18,980 nt of DNA from Fibrobacter sp. GTDB taxonomy: Bacteria > Fibrobacterota > Fibrobacteria > Fibrobacterales > Fibrobacteraceae. Numbering within the stretch: position 1 is the stretch's first letter; each line of letters opens with the position of its first letter. The stretch spans positions 1 to 18,980 of the forward strand of contig JAFWRL010000194.1 in the NCBI GenBank assembly GCA_017520105.1, read 5' to 3'. Below the pieces are notes generated by a model that worked only from the letters and a program-made list of their open reading frames with translations, made no database searches and was not told where the DNA came from. Made by a program: the position numbers and the translations under genes. This document shows, in pieces, positions 6,094-13,246 of the stretch.

Positions 6094-7626
6094 TTACTTT
6101 CCGAAGCCAGCGAGGTCAATGCCAAGCTGGTTTATTTTATATGTCAATATGCGAGGCGTGGTAGATAGACTGCGGGCGGCCGCAGCGATTTTGCCCTTGC
6201 TGCTCTTAAGGGCATCGCAAATGATATCGCGTTCGTAGGCCTCAACCATGCGCTTGAAATTTCCTGAAACAGGAGTGTCGCTTGTTTCGGCCGTCTGGAG
6301 CGTGGTCGGGAAATGATGCGGATAAATAACGTCTTCTTCGGTCAAAAGCACCGCACGTTCAATCGCATTTTCAAGTTCGCGTACATTGCCCGGCCACGGG
6401 TAGCTCATGAGCATTTCAATCGTACCGCGAGCGAGACGACGTATGTTCTTCCCGACGATGCGGCAGTAATGTTCCACAAAGTAATCAGCCAAGAGCACAA
6501 TGTCCGTGCGGCGTTTGCGTAATGGCGGCACGTAAATCGGCACAATATGGAGCTGGTAATACAAGTCTTCGCGGAAGGTGCCGTCGGAGACCATCTGCTG
6601 CAAGTTTTTCGTCGTCGCGCAAATGACACGCACATTCACCTTTTTCGGAAAGCGGGCGCCCACGCGCTCCATTTCGCCCTGCTGCAAAAGGCGAAGCAAC
6701 TTTATCTGCAAGTTCGGCGTGAGTTCGGCGACTTCATCGAGGAATAGCGTTCCACCTTCGGCTTGCTCCACGCGGCCCGGCGCCTCGTTGACGACGCCAA
6801 CCAAGGCGCCCTTTTCGCTGCCGAAAAGCTCCCGGTCCAGAACGGACTCCGGGAGGGCCGCGCAATGCACACGCACGAACGGCCCCAAATTGCGGTCGGA
6901 ACGGAAATGAATCGCTTCTGCAACAAGACCTTTGCCAGTTCCCACCTCGCCCACAATGAGCGCCGGGAGCGGACTTTTTGCAACCTGGTCGATTTGCTTA
7001 TAGACCTGCTGCATTTCGGGCGTTCGGCCGATGATGTTGTCCGGCTGGAACCGCGCCTTGAGTTCCATCGCCATGCGTTCGTTTTCGGCCTTGAGAATTT
7101 CGTTTTCCTCACGGGCCTGACGGCGGAGTTTCACAGCTGTCGCAAGCATCTGTGCGATGATTTCAAGCAAATGAATCTGGTCGTTGAGGTTTGCTTCGTC
7201 GGGATTGTGTTCGTCGGCACTCAAGGCGCCAACAACTTCCTGTTCCATGATAATCGGAACGCAAAGGAACGCCTTGTCCTCCGTCTTGCCGCGCCCCGTA
7301 CGGTCCAAAAAGTCCGGGTCTTTTGCGACAGACGGGATGATAATAGGCTTGCCGGTTTCAACGACACGGCCGGTAATGCCCTCGCCCACCTTGTAACGGC
7401 CCTTGCTCGCCTGACGGCTGCTCAAGCCCTCCGCAATTTCGATGGAAATTTCGCCGGTATGGCGATTATACAAAGTCAACGTCGCATGCTCGACACCCAT
7501 CACCGATTCGACCGTTTGCAACACCGGATGTGCGACGGTCTCAAAATCAAGGCTCTGGTTCAGAATAGAACTGATCTTGTAGAGCAGTTCCAGTTCTTGG
7601 ATTCGTCTTTCTTCACCAGAAGTCAT
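6094..7626 (-). CDS. GAF-AAA+-HTH regulator, sigma54-activator type, degenerate GAFTGA loop
   Basis: 510 residues, arranged like NifA. An N-terminal GAF sensor (about 15-168) is followed by a coiled linker (170-192), an AAA+ domain from NIIGRTPEM (197) to about 435, and a C-terminal Fis-type helix-turn-helix (476-505, KGKIAAAARSL...RILTYKINQLGI). Walker A is GEVGTGKG (226-233), Walker B GGTLFLDE (291-298), and sensor II lies in YPWPGNVRELENAIERA (409-425). The loop that contacts sigma54, GAFTGA in classic activators, reads GALVGV (273-278). The second of two conserved arginines after FRED is Gln358 (FREDLYYQLH), while Arg352 is kept. It may therefore be an atypical activator or a regulator that no longer needs sigma54. 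GAF ligand and targets are unknown. Start MTSGEERRIQELELLYKIS is the usual one. Confidence 0.88.
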   Translation of the reverse strand: MTSGEERRIQELELLYKISSILNQSLDFETVAHPVLQTVESVMGVEHATLTLYNRHTGEISIEIAEGLSSRQASKGRYKVGEGITGRVVETGKPIIIPSVAKDPDFLDRTGRGKTEDKAFLCVPIIMEQEVVGALSADEHNPDEANLNDQIHLLEIIAQMLATAVKLRRQAREENEILKAENERMAMELKARFQPDNIIGRTPEMQQVYKQIDQVAKSPLPALIVGEVGTGKGLVAEAIHFRSDRNLGPFVRVHCAALPESVLDRELFGSEKGALVGVVNEAPGRVEQAEGGTLFLDEVAELTPNLQIKLLRLLQQGEMERVGARFPKKVNVRVICATTKNLQQMVSDGTFREDLYYQLHIVPIYVPPLRKRRTDIVLLADYFVEHYCRIVGKNIRRLARGTIEMLMSYPWPGNVRELENAIERAVLLTEEDVIYPHHFPTTLQTAETSDTPVSGNFKRMVEAYERDIICDALKSSKGKIAAAARSLSTTPRILTYKINQLGIDLAGFGK

Positions 7627-7670
7627 TTTTTTCCTAAGATAATCTACATTATCAAATATAGATTTCTCAT

Positions 7671-8315
7671 TTAGAACACACGGAATACGGCGTTCAACGA
7701 GAACGTCATGCGCGAATCACCGCCTCTCACAACAGCAAAGTCGATCGGATAAAATTCCAGCCCAAAGAAATTGCTCTGCATGCGCCATGAAATTCCCAGA
7801 TTCGAGCGGAACATGAACGATTCAAAGTAGTAGTCCCCCGACGACTCGCAACCACAGTCATCATCGCCTGTTTCTCGCATGTACCTGTACACGTCGATAC
7901 GATTTCCTTCTGCATCGTACGCTTCTATCGGCTTGGGTGCGTAAAAATCATAGCCTTTAACAGTCCCATCCTGGAAGTTCACAAGAAACATGAAATTAGC
8001 AGTCAAGCTGAAACCACGACCCAGGGGCGCGATCAAATTAACCAAAATTCCCTCGGAAAGCTCATTGAAATCATAATCAACGCAATCTTCACACCCAGAA
8101 GCGTCTGTAGCGATTTCCGCCATGACGCCAACCCCAATGTATGGAGTCAGCGGTTTTACGATGGAAAGCATTCCACCAAACATCGTAGTCGATTCATCGT
8201 GCCAGCCACCCAACGAAGGGCCGAACTTGATGTCAAATGTTTTCCAAGAAATACCAGAAGCCGACGCCATCGACACAAAAAGCAAAACAATGAATAAACC
8301 GAATTTTTTGACCAT
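7671..8315 (-). CDS. Predicted outer-membrane beta-barrel protein with Cys-rich loops
   Basis: 214 residues from the ATG at 8313-8315, giving the signal peptide MVKKFGLFIVLLFVSMASASG. A TTG nine codons upstream is possible but would spoil the signal. The mature protein is rich in alternating strands (FDIKFGPSLGGWHD, YIGVGVMAEIATD, GFSLTANFMFLVNF, FRSNLGISWRMQS, FFGLEFYPIDFAVV) and ends in a terminal Phe (SLNAVFRVF), the classic signal for BAM-dependent insertion. Two predicted loops hold close cysteines (GCEDC and DCGC), unusual for a barrel and possibly disulfide-linked or metal-binding. No Shine-Dalgarno is seen; TATATT sits exactly 6 nt upstream of the ATG. The function is unknown. Confidence 0.72.
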   Translation of the reverse strand: MVKKFGLFIVLLFVSMASASGISWKTFDIKFGPSLGGWHDESTTMFGGMLSIVKPLTPYIGVGVMAEIATDASGCEDCVDYDFNELSEGILVNLIAPLGRGFSLTANFMFLVNFQDGTVKGYDFYAPKPIEAYDAEGNRIDVYRYMRETGDDDCGCESSGDYYFESFMFRSNLGISWRMQSNFFGLEFYPIDFAVVRGGDSRMTFSLNAVFRVF

Positions 8316-8321
8316 ACAAAC

Positions 8322-8327
8322 AATATA
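8322..8327 (-). promoter_or_regulatory. Candidate -10 box placed for a leaderless transcript
   Basis: On the minus strand TATATT is followed by six bases (GTTTGT) and then the ATG of the barrel gene. That spacing would start transcription at or next to the start codon. No good -35 box is visible, so this is tentative. Confidence 0.35.
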
Positions 8328-8349
8328 ATTTCTTAGAACCAAAAAAAAG

Positions 8350-8380
8350 GAGATGCCCGGGCAAGCCGGGCATGACAGCG
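8350..8380 (+). repeat. Hairpin element ending TGACAGC, copy 1
   Basis: GGAG then a perfect 8-bp stem ATGCCCGG / CCGGGCAT (8353-8360 and 8366-8373) with loop GCAAG, followed by GACAGC. The layout GGNGA - GC stem - TGACA is repeated twice downstream of rimO with different stem sequences, suggesting one intergenic repeat family. Confidence 0.65.
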
Positions 8381-8387
8381 GGGTGTT

Positions 8388-8412
8388 GCGGGGCCGGCGT
8401 CTGAGGCCCCGC
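8388..8412. repeat. GC-rich stem-loop
   Basis: GCGGGGCC (8388-8395) and GGCCCCGC (8405-8412) form a perfect 8-bp stem around a 9-nt loop. It belongs to the hairpin cluster 8350-8494, which lies downstream of yqeY and upstream of the barrel gene and contains no coding frame. It could end yqeY transcription, although no T-run follows it. Confidence 0.55.
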
Positions 8413-8423
8413 TAGAAGGGGTG

Positions 8424-8444
8424 ACGAGTCACGGAGTACGAGTC
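8424..8444. repeat. Heptanucleotide array C (ACGAGTC / ACGGAGT)
   Basis: Three 7-nt units ACGAGTC, ACGGAGT, ACGAGTC, immediately followed by AGGGG of the next palindrome. It has the same period as arrays A, B, D and E, but only three units and one unit more diverged. Confidence 0.6.
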
Positions 8445-8445
8445 A

Positions 8446-8461
8446 GGGGAAGGCCTTCCCC
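8446..8461. repeat. Perfect 16-bp palindrome GGGGAAGGCCTTCCCC
   Basis: Fully self-complementary with no spacer. It lies between heptamer arrays C and D, 34 bp after the yqeY stop. As RNA it could fold into a hairpin with a small loop. It could be part of a yqeY terminator or of the repeat cluster. Confidence 0.6.
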
Positions 8462-8468
8462 TTTCACG

Positions 8469-8496
8469 GCCTACTTTTGACAGTCTACTTCCTACT
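8469..8496. repeat. Heptanucleotide array D, overlapping the yqeY stop codon
   Basis: Read on the minus strand it is AGTAGGA, AGTAGAC, TGTCAAA, AGTAGGC: four units with a 7-nt period, the third strongly diverged. AGTAGGA is identical to the first unit of array A upstream of mqnD. The TAG stop of yqeY (8495-8497) overlaps the first unit. Confidence 0.65.
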
Positions 8497-8965
8497 ACTT
8501 CAATGCTTCCTGCACCAAAGCACTGGCGCGCTTGGCGTCAAAACGGCCCTTGACCTTCGGGGAGAGTTCCTTCATGATCTTGCCCATGTCTTTCGGGCTT
8601 GCGGCACCGGTCGCGGCCTTGATTTCGGCGATGAGGGCCTTGACCTCGTCTTCGCTCATTTCGGCAGGCATATATTTGCGGTAAAGGGCAATGCAAGCTT
8701 CTTCTTCGGGAATTTTGTCCAAAAAGCCGCCCTTCTTCAAAATTTCGATAGATTCCTGCTTCTGCTTCACGCTCTTGGCGAGAACGTCAACGCACATGGC
8801 ATCCGTAATGGTGTCCATGATTTGAGCCGGAGCAGCCCCTGCCTTCATGGCTTCGTTCTTGATGTCGGAATGGAGCGTACGGAGCGTTCCGAGAGTTCCG
8901 GCATCGTGAGCCTTCATGGCAGTCTTGATGTCGTCGAGAATTTTTGTCAAAAGTTCACTTGCCAT
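8495..8965 (-). CDS. yqeY: GatB/YqeY domain protein
   Basis: 156 residues from the ATG at 8963-8965, which has AAAGGAA at good distance; the frame runs nine codons further upstream (MWEICKGNN) but without a ribosome site. The sequence LLTKILDDIKTAMKAHD...LGTLRTLHSDIKNEAM is the YqeY opening, and the end SPKDMGKIMKELSPKVKGRFDAKRASALVQEAL is the helical tail domain shared with the GatB subunit of tRNA amidotransferase and thought to bind tRNA. Length about 150 is normal for free-standing YqeY. Its cellular role is unsettled. It follows rpsU, a pairing that is common across bacteria and supports a link to translation; a terminator-like hairpin lies between the two. Confidence 0.92.
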   Translation of the reverse strand: MASELLTKILDDIKTAMKAHDAGTLGTLRTLHSDIKNEAMKAGAAPAQIMDTITDAMCVDVLAKSVKQKQESIEILKKGGFLDKIPEEEACIALYRKYMPAEMSEDEVKALIAEIKAATGAASPKDMGKIMKELSPKVKGRFDAKRASALVQEALK

Positions 8966-9054
8966 ATTATTTCCTTTGCAGATTTCCCACATTTTAAGAT
9001 TTGTTCATTTTTAATGAAAAGCCGATGCCGGAATAAATCCAGCACGACTGCAAT

Positions 9055-9101
9055 TACTAAAAACACCTAATGAGTCATCGGCAGGCGCCGACAACTCATT
9101 A
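9055..9101 (-). terminator. Stem-loop terminator of rpsU
   Basis: TAATGAGT (9068-9075) pairs with ACTCATTA (9094-9101); after a symmetric CA/CA bulge, TCGGC pairs with GCCGA around an AGGC loop. In the rpsU direction the stem is followed by GGTG and a run of five T. It starts 26 bp after the rpsU stop. Confidence 0.7.
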
Positions 9102-9126
9102 AATTTTAACAAAAATCCGATTGGAA

Positions 9127-9336
9127 TTAGTAGAGACGCTTGCGGTTCTGGTCAGCAATCTCTTTGAGACGCTTGCGACGAGCAGCCGTTTCAATACGCT
9201 TCTTTTCTTCGGAGGGCTTTTCGAAGCGCTGGCGCTTCTTGACATCGGAAATGATGCCGTTCTTTTCGCAAGACTTGGTGAAACGCTTGAGAGCGCGTTC
9301 GAAAGGTTCGTTGGACTTAACAATAACGCCGATCAC
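9127..9336 (-). CDS. rpsU: Small ribosomal subunit protein bS21
   Basis: 69 residues, a normal bS21 length. MIGVIVKSNEPFERALKRFTKSCEKNGIISDVKKRQRFEKPSE and the basic helical tail KKRIETAARRKRLKE match the family. bS21 binds the 30S platform near the anti-Shine-Dalgarno end of 16S rRNA and helps initiation. The start codon is GTG (9334-9336) with AAAGGA about seven nt upstream. A well-formed promoter (9375-9403) lies just before it, overlapping the end of the PP2C gene, so rpsU is probably transcribed separately from that gene. Confidence 0.95.
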   Translation of the reverse strand: MIGVIVKSNEPFERALKRFTKSCEKNGIISDVKKRQRFEKPSEEKKRIETAARRKRLKEIADQNRKRLY

Positions 9337-9374
9337 GATAATCCTTTGGTTAAAAATTCATTTTTGGATAGCCA

Positions 9375-9403
9375 AATATATCTAAATTTTTAATTTCCGT
9401 CAA
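9375..9403 (-). promoter_or_regulatory. rpsU promoter TTGACG-17-TATATTTG
   Basis: On the minus strand TTGACG (9398-9403) is followed by a 17-nt spacer and TATATT (9375-9380), which continues TG. It combines a near-consensus -35 with a -10 that also fits the Bacteroidota element TAnnTTTG. The -35 lies inside the last codons of the PP2C gene. Confidence 0.7.
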
Positions 9404-11327
9404 GGGTAGGCCCCTTATAGTCCAAAGCGAGCATCGTAATATCGTCAAATTGCGGTGCTTTTCCCGCAAAAGCATCTATCTGCCGTTTTACAAAGCGGCA
9501 TGTTTCCTTAGTGCCTTTACCGCCACCCAAGGACAGGGCATCAAGCAACCTTTCGTTGCCGAAAAGTTCGTTGTGTTCGTTAGTCGCCTCGGTCACGCCG
9601 TCAGTATAGAGGAACAGCGTATCGCCAGGAGCAAGGTCGAGCGTCTGCATCTTGTAGTGGACATTTTCCATCGCCGCCATGGCTATCCCCGCCTTGCTCT
9701 TCGCAAACTCGACCGAGCCATCCTTATGCCGAATCGCAGGCGGATTATGCCCTGCCGATGCGAACTCGACATGTCCAGTTTTCAGGTCGATGAACCCCAT
9801 CCACACAGTGACGAACATGTTCGCCCTGTTGCGCATGGCCAACTCGTTGTTCGTATTTTCGAAGGACTCGACAATGGATTTCAAGTTTTTCGCCATCGTG
9901 CGGAGCACTATTCGCGACACCATCATGAACAAAGCCGCAGGGACGCCTTTACCCGACACATCCCCCACGATTACGCACAAGCGACCGTCATCCAGTTTAA
10001 AGAAGTCGTACAAGTCCCCGCCGACTTCCTTGGCCGGACGAAGGAACGGAGTCAGTTCATGGAGATCGTCACCAGAATTTTCCTCTTCTTCGGTCATGGG
10101 CAAAAAGCCAAGCTGGATATCCTTCGCGAAGTCGAGTTCGCTTTCGATGCGGTCCATGTCCTTCTGCTTTTCGATATGCTCCTTGAGAGACGTGCGCATG
10201 TTCAAGAACGCCCATGCAAAATGAGCAATCTCGTCACGGCCCGAAAGATGCGGGATCGACACGTTGAAATCCCCCTTCCCTAACTTGGTCGCCGCAGCGG
10301 CAAGTTCGTTGAGCGGACGGGACACCCTGGTCGAAATCACGACAATCAAAATCAGCATAACGACATAGCCTGCAACACAGAACCATACGAACAGTTGTTC
10401 CACCGAGCGCTGACTTTCCATATATTTCTGCGCCGGCCACACAATCATGAACGTCCAGCCGTTCGATTCCATCACGTTGAAATAGATGGCGGCTTCCGTT
10501 TCATTGGGAGTACGCCCCATGAATAGTCCCTTTTTCATGCTACGTACGGTCTTTTCGAAATCGGACGCTGCCCCTTCAATTCCGCGCGTGAGGCCCGAAA
10601 GAGTTTCCTTGAACACGATATCGCTCTTGGGATGGGCAATCACCGTACCATTTGCAGACAAGATAACAACATACCCCGAATTGGACACGGGAATCGAAGC
10701 GACAGTCTCTTCGAGGAACGCAATCGACATGTCAATGCAGAGGACTCCCGCAAAAACTGTATTCCCATAAACATCCTTTTGGTAAATGGGAGCCGTGTAA
10801 ATAGCTATCGGTTCCTGAATAAAATCACCGACAAACGGTTCCTGCCAAATACCGGCCTGCAAGTTCTTCGTGCTCGTGTACCAAGTCTTGTTGAGATAGT
10901 CCTTGCCCTTCATCAGCTTGATATCGTTCCCCGAATACTGTGCAAGGAGCATCACCTCCTGGTGCCATTTCGCCTTGGGCGCCATACCCGGTTCGTAAGC
11001 GACCACGACAGCCATCACCTGCGGAATCGACTGTTTCGCGTCAAAGACGGCCTGGCTTAAAAAGTCCTCGAGTTCCTTGCCGGAAAGCATCTCTTTTCCA
11101 AGCACTTCGGCGTACTCATCGCCCAGTTTTTTACCTTTTTCAAAGAGCTTTTCGATAATCGCCACATTCGCAAGGCTGATTTCCTCGCCCTTTTGCGTCA
11201 GCAACGTCGAGAATTCAGTTTTCACACGGGTACTGAGAACCCCAAACAACACGGCAAAAACGATGCTGAACCCCACCAACGTCAGCATCGACTGTTTGAA
11301 CGCCAAACCATGTATATTGAGTTTCAC
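9390..11327 (-). CDS. Membrane dCache-HAMP-PP2C (SpoIIE/RsbU-type) phosphatase
   Basis: 645 residues. A first membrane helix (about 14-33) and a second (about 311-332) bracket a ~275-residue periplasmic sensor. That sensor looks like a dCache domain: KTWYTSTKN...WQEPFVGDFI...IAIYTAPIY...VFAGVLCIDMSI, and a second lobe SGYVVILSANGTVIAHP. A HAMP domain follows (RVSRPLNELAAAATKLGKGDF, about 333-385), then the linker ELDFAKDIQLGFLP and a PPM/SpoIIE phosphatase (about 395-637). Metal-binding acidic motifs are GGDLYDF (436-442), GDVSGKGVPAALFM (455-468), YTDGVTEA (574-581) and FDDIT (627-631). Such proteins dephosphorylate an anti-sigma-factor antagonist in response to an external ligand. No STAS or anti-sigma gene is adjacent, so its partner is elsewhere. 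Start is GTG with AAAGG upstream. Confidence 0.92.
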   Translation of the reverse strand: MKLNIHGLAFKQSMLTLVGFSIVFAVLFGVLSTRVKTEFSTLLTQKGEEISLANVAIIEKLFEKGKKLGDEYAEVLGKEMLSGKELEDFLSQAVFDAKQSIPQVMAVVVAYEPGMAPKAKWHQEVMLLAQYSGNDIKLMKGKDYLNKTWYTSTKNLQAGIWQEPFVGDFIQEPIAIYTAPIYQKDVYGNTVFAGVLCIDMSIAFLEETVASIPVSNSGYVVILSANGTVIAHPKSDIVFKETLSGLTRGIEGAASDFEKTVRSMKKGLFMGRTPNETEAAIYFNVMESNGWTFMIVWPAQKYMESQRSVEQLFVWFCVAGYVVMLILIVVISTRVSRPLNELAAAATKLGKGDFNVSIPHLSGRDEIAHFAWAFLNMRTSLKEHIEKQKDMDRIESELDFAKDIQLGFLPMTEEEENSGDDLHELTPFLRPAKEVGGDLYDFFKLDDGRLCVIVGDVSGKGVPAALFMMVSRIVLRTMAKNLKSIVESFENTNNELAMRNRANMFVTVWMGFIDLKTGHVEFASAGHNPPAIRHKDGSVEFAKSKAGIAMAAMENVHYKMQTLDLAPGDTLFLYTDGVTEATNEHNELFGNERLLDALSLGGGKGTKETCRFVKRQIDAFAGKAPQFDDITMLALDYKGPTLDGN

Positions 11328-11345
11328 AAAAAACCTTTTCTTTCC

Positions 11346-11373
11346 GCTATAAGCAAAAAAAATTCTTTTTCAA
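11346..11373 (-). promoter_or_regulatory. Candidate promoter of the PP2C gene
   Basis: Minus strand TTGAAA (11368-11373), a 16-nt spacer and TATAGC (11346-11351), about 18 bp before the GTG start. The -35 is good, the -10 moderate. Confidence 0.4.
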
Positions 11374-11586
11374 GTAGAAATATATGAAACTTATTTGCAC
11401 ATTAACGAGACGCTCCCGAGAATTTTACCGAAATTTTTTCAAAAAAAATTCGTTCGATCAGGAAAAAAAGAGAAACACCTTACGAGCATATAAACATTTG
11501 AGCACTAAAAATACAAAAATTTCACGATTTCGCACACTTTTTTATGTAAAATTTCATTAATTTTTACAAAAATAAATATTCATAAC

Positions 11587-11615
11587 TTGCGAAGTATCAA
11601 AGACTTATGTATATT
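11587..11615 (+). promoter_or_regulatory. Candidate promoter of the SPOR lipoprotein gene
   Basis: TTGCGA (11587-11592), a 17-nt spacer and TATATT (11610-11615). This gives a leader of about 50 nt before the chosen ATG. The -10 is identical to those before rpsU, rimO and the tRNA. Confidence 0.55.
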
Positions 11616-11673
11616 CTTTGTAAGAAAATCCCATTTAATTCCGGAGAAAAAATTTTTAATGTGGAGTTTAGCC

Positions 11674-12216
11674 ATGAAGCTGCAAACGGTCTCACTCATC
11701 GGGGTTATCGCCCTGTCCTGTTCACTACTTTCGGCATGCGGTAGCAAGGAAGAAGAACAAACGACACCGCAAGCAGAGGCCTCTCCCGCCGCAGAACAAC
11801 CAGCAGCAGTAGAAACCGCACCTGCAGAGGATGAACCGGCACTCGTCCCCATCCAGTCCCTTAGCGAGACCGAAGAGAAATCCGCCCCCGCAGCTCCCGC
11901 ACCGATATCGTCAAGCATCGAACAGGGCTCCTCAGGTCCGTTCGTCATCCAGGTGAGCATCCAGCCTTCTAGAAGAGCCGCAAACAGCGTCGTGAGCAGG
12001 CTCTCCGACCAAGGCATCAAGGCCTACGTCGCCGAAGTCGAAAATCCGGGCGAACTGGAAGGTACGTTCTACCGCGTACGCGTGGGCTACTTCTCCACGA
12101 TTGCAAACGCCCAGCAGTTTGGCAAGGAAGTGCTTGCCCCGCAGGGTTACGCCGGCTGGGTTGATAACCGCAAGAACGACCGCATCGGTCAGCCAGGCGC
12201 AAGCGAAGACATGTAA
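11674..12216 (+). CDS. SPOR-domain lipoprotein
   Basis: 180 residues from the ATG at 11674, with GGAG seven nt upstream. An ATG 15 nt earlier is possible but less well placed. The N-terminus MKLQTVSLIGVIALSCSLLSAC is a lipoprotein signal with lipobox LLSAC (Cys22). Residues 23-86 form a low-complexity linker of Ala, Pro and Glu that would span the periplasm. Residues 89-163 form a SPOR domain: GPFVIQVSIQPSRRAANSVV...L..QGIKAYVAEVENP...YRVRVGYFSTIANAQQFGKEVL. SPOR domains bind denuded glycan strands of septal peptidoglycan, so a role in cell division or wall remodelling is likely. It is followed by a strong terminator shared with the convergent lipoprotein gene. Confidence 0.88.
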   Translation: MKLQTVSLIGVIALSCSLLSACGSKEEEQTTPQAEASPAAEQPAAVETAPAEDEPALVPIQSLSETEEKSAPAAPAPISSSIEQGSSGPFVIQVSIQPSRRAANSVVSRLSDQGIKAYVAEVENPGELEGTFYRVRVGYFSTIANAQQFGKEVLAPQGYAGWVDNRKNDRIGQPGASEDM

Positions 12217-12243
12217 TTTCACAAAAGCAACGAACTGAATATG

Positions 12244-12274
12244 AAAAAGACTCCGCAAAACGCGGAGTCTTTTT
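12244..12274. terminator. Bidirectional terminator between convergent genes
   Basis: AAAAAGACTCCGC (12244-12256) pairs perfectly with GCGGAGTCTTTTT (12262-12274) around a 5-nt loop: a 13-bp stem with A-run on one side and T-run on the other. It serves the SPOR gene on the plus strand and the lipoprotein gene ending at 12297 on the minus strand. Confidence 0.9.
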
Positions 12275-12296
12275 GATTTTTAAGATGTTTCCATCA

Positions 12297-13211
12297 TCAG
12301 ATGAGCATGTCTATTTCGCCGTTTTTCAGGCGGCGTTTCTGGTCTTCGCACCAGGCCTTGTAATAGTCCTCAAAGCCGTCAACGCCCCAACCAAACTCAT
12401 CCTTGGCCTTCTTGGTCACCACGACGGTTTTGCCGGAACATTCAACCTTGTACAGCGGGTCGTTGGAATCTTCAGCTTGGTCCTTTTGATCTCTGCATTC
12501 CTCGGCAGCTTCTTGGGCGTCGGTAAACGTCATCTTCCGAACACCTACCGGTGTGCCGCTTTCAAACGAAATAGTCTCCTCAAAGCCAAGTCCCTTATAG
12601 GACTGGAGGATTGTAACAGCTTTGCCGGAACGGGATACTTCGCACTTATAGCCGCCAATGTCAACAATCGTGGATGAGGGATCGGTGGACGAACCCGGAT
12701 TGTTTGAAGTTGAATAGCTCTTTGCCCAGGCTTCGAAATCTTCACAGTTCTCCCTGAAGTCAGCTTCATATTCGCTCAGGTCGCCCTCATCTACTTCTTC
12801 AACAAAAATCTTGTTGCCAGAGCAGGTCACCTTCATGGAACCGTCCAGCCAGTGGCTTGCCTCCTCTTTATTTTTTTGACACTCGTCAGCGGCAGTCGCG
12901 TTGTCGGCATACCAGTATTCCGACGTGATGCTAGAATAACGCGAACCGTTATTGACGGCGGTCGAGATATAGGTCCCCACACCGGGCAAAATCTGCTCTG
13001 TGGTTACGGAATTAGCAGTCGTAGTAACCGTACAAGACGGCTCGCCAGCATTGACAACTGGGATATCTTGTTTTTCCGGATTTTGGACAAAGCCATTAGC
13101 CGGATCTCCACCAGCCGGAGTAGATTGACTGTTGCTGGAAGCCGGACTGCTGTCATCGTCGCAAGCCGACATTGCAAATAAAATCATCGAAGCGAGGATA
13201 AGTTTTTTCAT
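12297..13211 (-). CDS. Lipoprotein with two copies of a four-cysteine domain
   Basis: 304 residues. MKKLILASMILFAMSACDDD is a lipoprotein signal (lipobox MSAC, Cys17), and the following Asp residues are compatible with inner-membrane retention if the E. coli +2 rule applies here. After a Ser/Pro linker come two repeats, about 58-162 and 188-300, each with four cysteines: C60, C111, C130, C156 and C190, C239, C258, C288. Shared elements are C.V..(S)G..V near the first Cys, an A.(A)EC..(N/D)(K/Q)K(E/D) helix around the second, V.CSG..(I/V).V around the third, and a charged helix with the fourth. The upstream gene has one more copy. I do not recognise the family. The cysteines could make two disulfides per domain. 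ATG start with AAGGAA upstream; 35 bp after the neighbouring lipoprotein gene, so probably co-transcribed. Confidence 0.78.
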   Translation of the reverse strand: MKKLILASMILFAMSACDDDSSPASSNSQSTPAGGDPANGFVQNPEKQDIPVVNAGEPSCTVTTTANSVTTEQILPGVGTYISTAVNNGSRYSSITSEYWYADNATAADECQKNKEEASHWLDGSMKVTCSGNKIFVEEVDEGDLSEYEADFRENCEDFEAWAKSYSTSNNPGSSTDPSSTIVDIGGYKCEVSRSGKAVTILQSYKGLGFEETISFESGTPVGVRKMTFTDAQEAAEECRDQKDQAEDSNDPLYKVECSGKTVVVTKKAKDEFGWGVDGFEDYYKAWCEDQKRRLKNGEIDMLI

Positions 13212-13246
13212 ACTATTTTCCTTATAAATTATAAATTCGTCATTCT

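Larger units (their letters stand above)
11328..11673. other. AT-rich divergent intergenic region
   Basis: 346 bp between the leftward PP2C gene and the rightward SPOR lipoprotein. No credible reading frame or RNA gene is seen. It contains many A- and T-runs and one good promoter candidate for each flanking gene, annotated separately. Confidence 0.6.

Noticed and set aside
6763..7674. 303-residue plus-strand frame opposite the AAA+ regulator
   Set aside because: It is a shadow of a gene with clear AAA+ motifs, with no signal, motif or start context of its own.
8341..8494. Insertion sequence or MITE with terminal inverted repeats
   Set aside because: The palindromes are local hairpins. I found no pair of matching ends bounding the region, no target duplication and no transposase.
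9450..10283. 277-residue plus-strand frame opposite the PP2C domain
   Set aside because: It is antisense to well-conserved phosphatase motifs; composition is Arg/His-rich as expected for a shadow frame.
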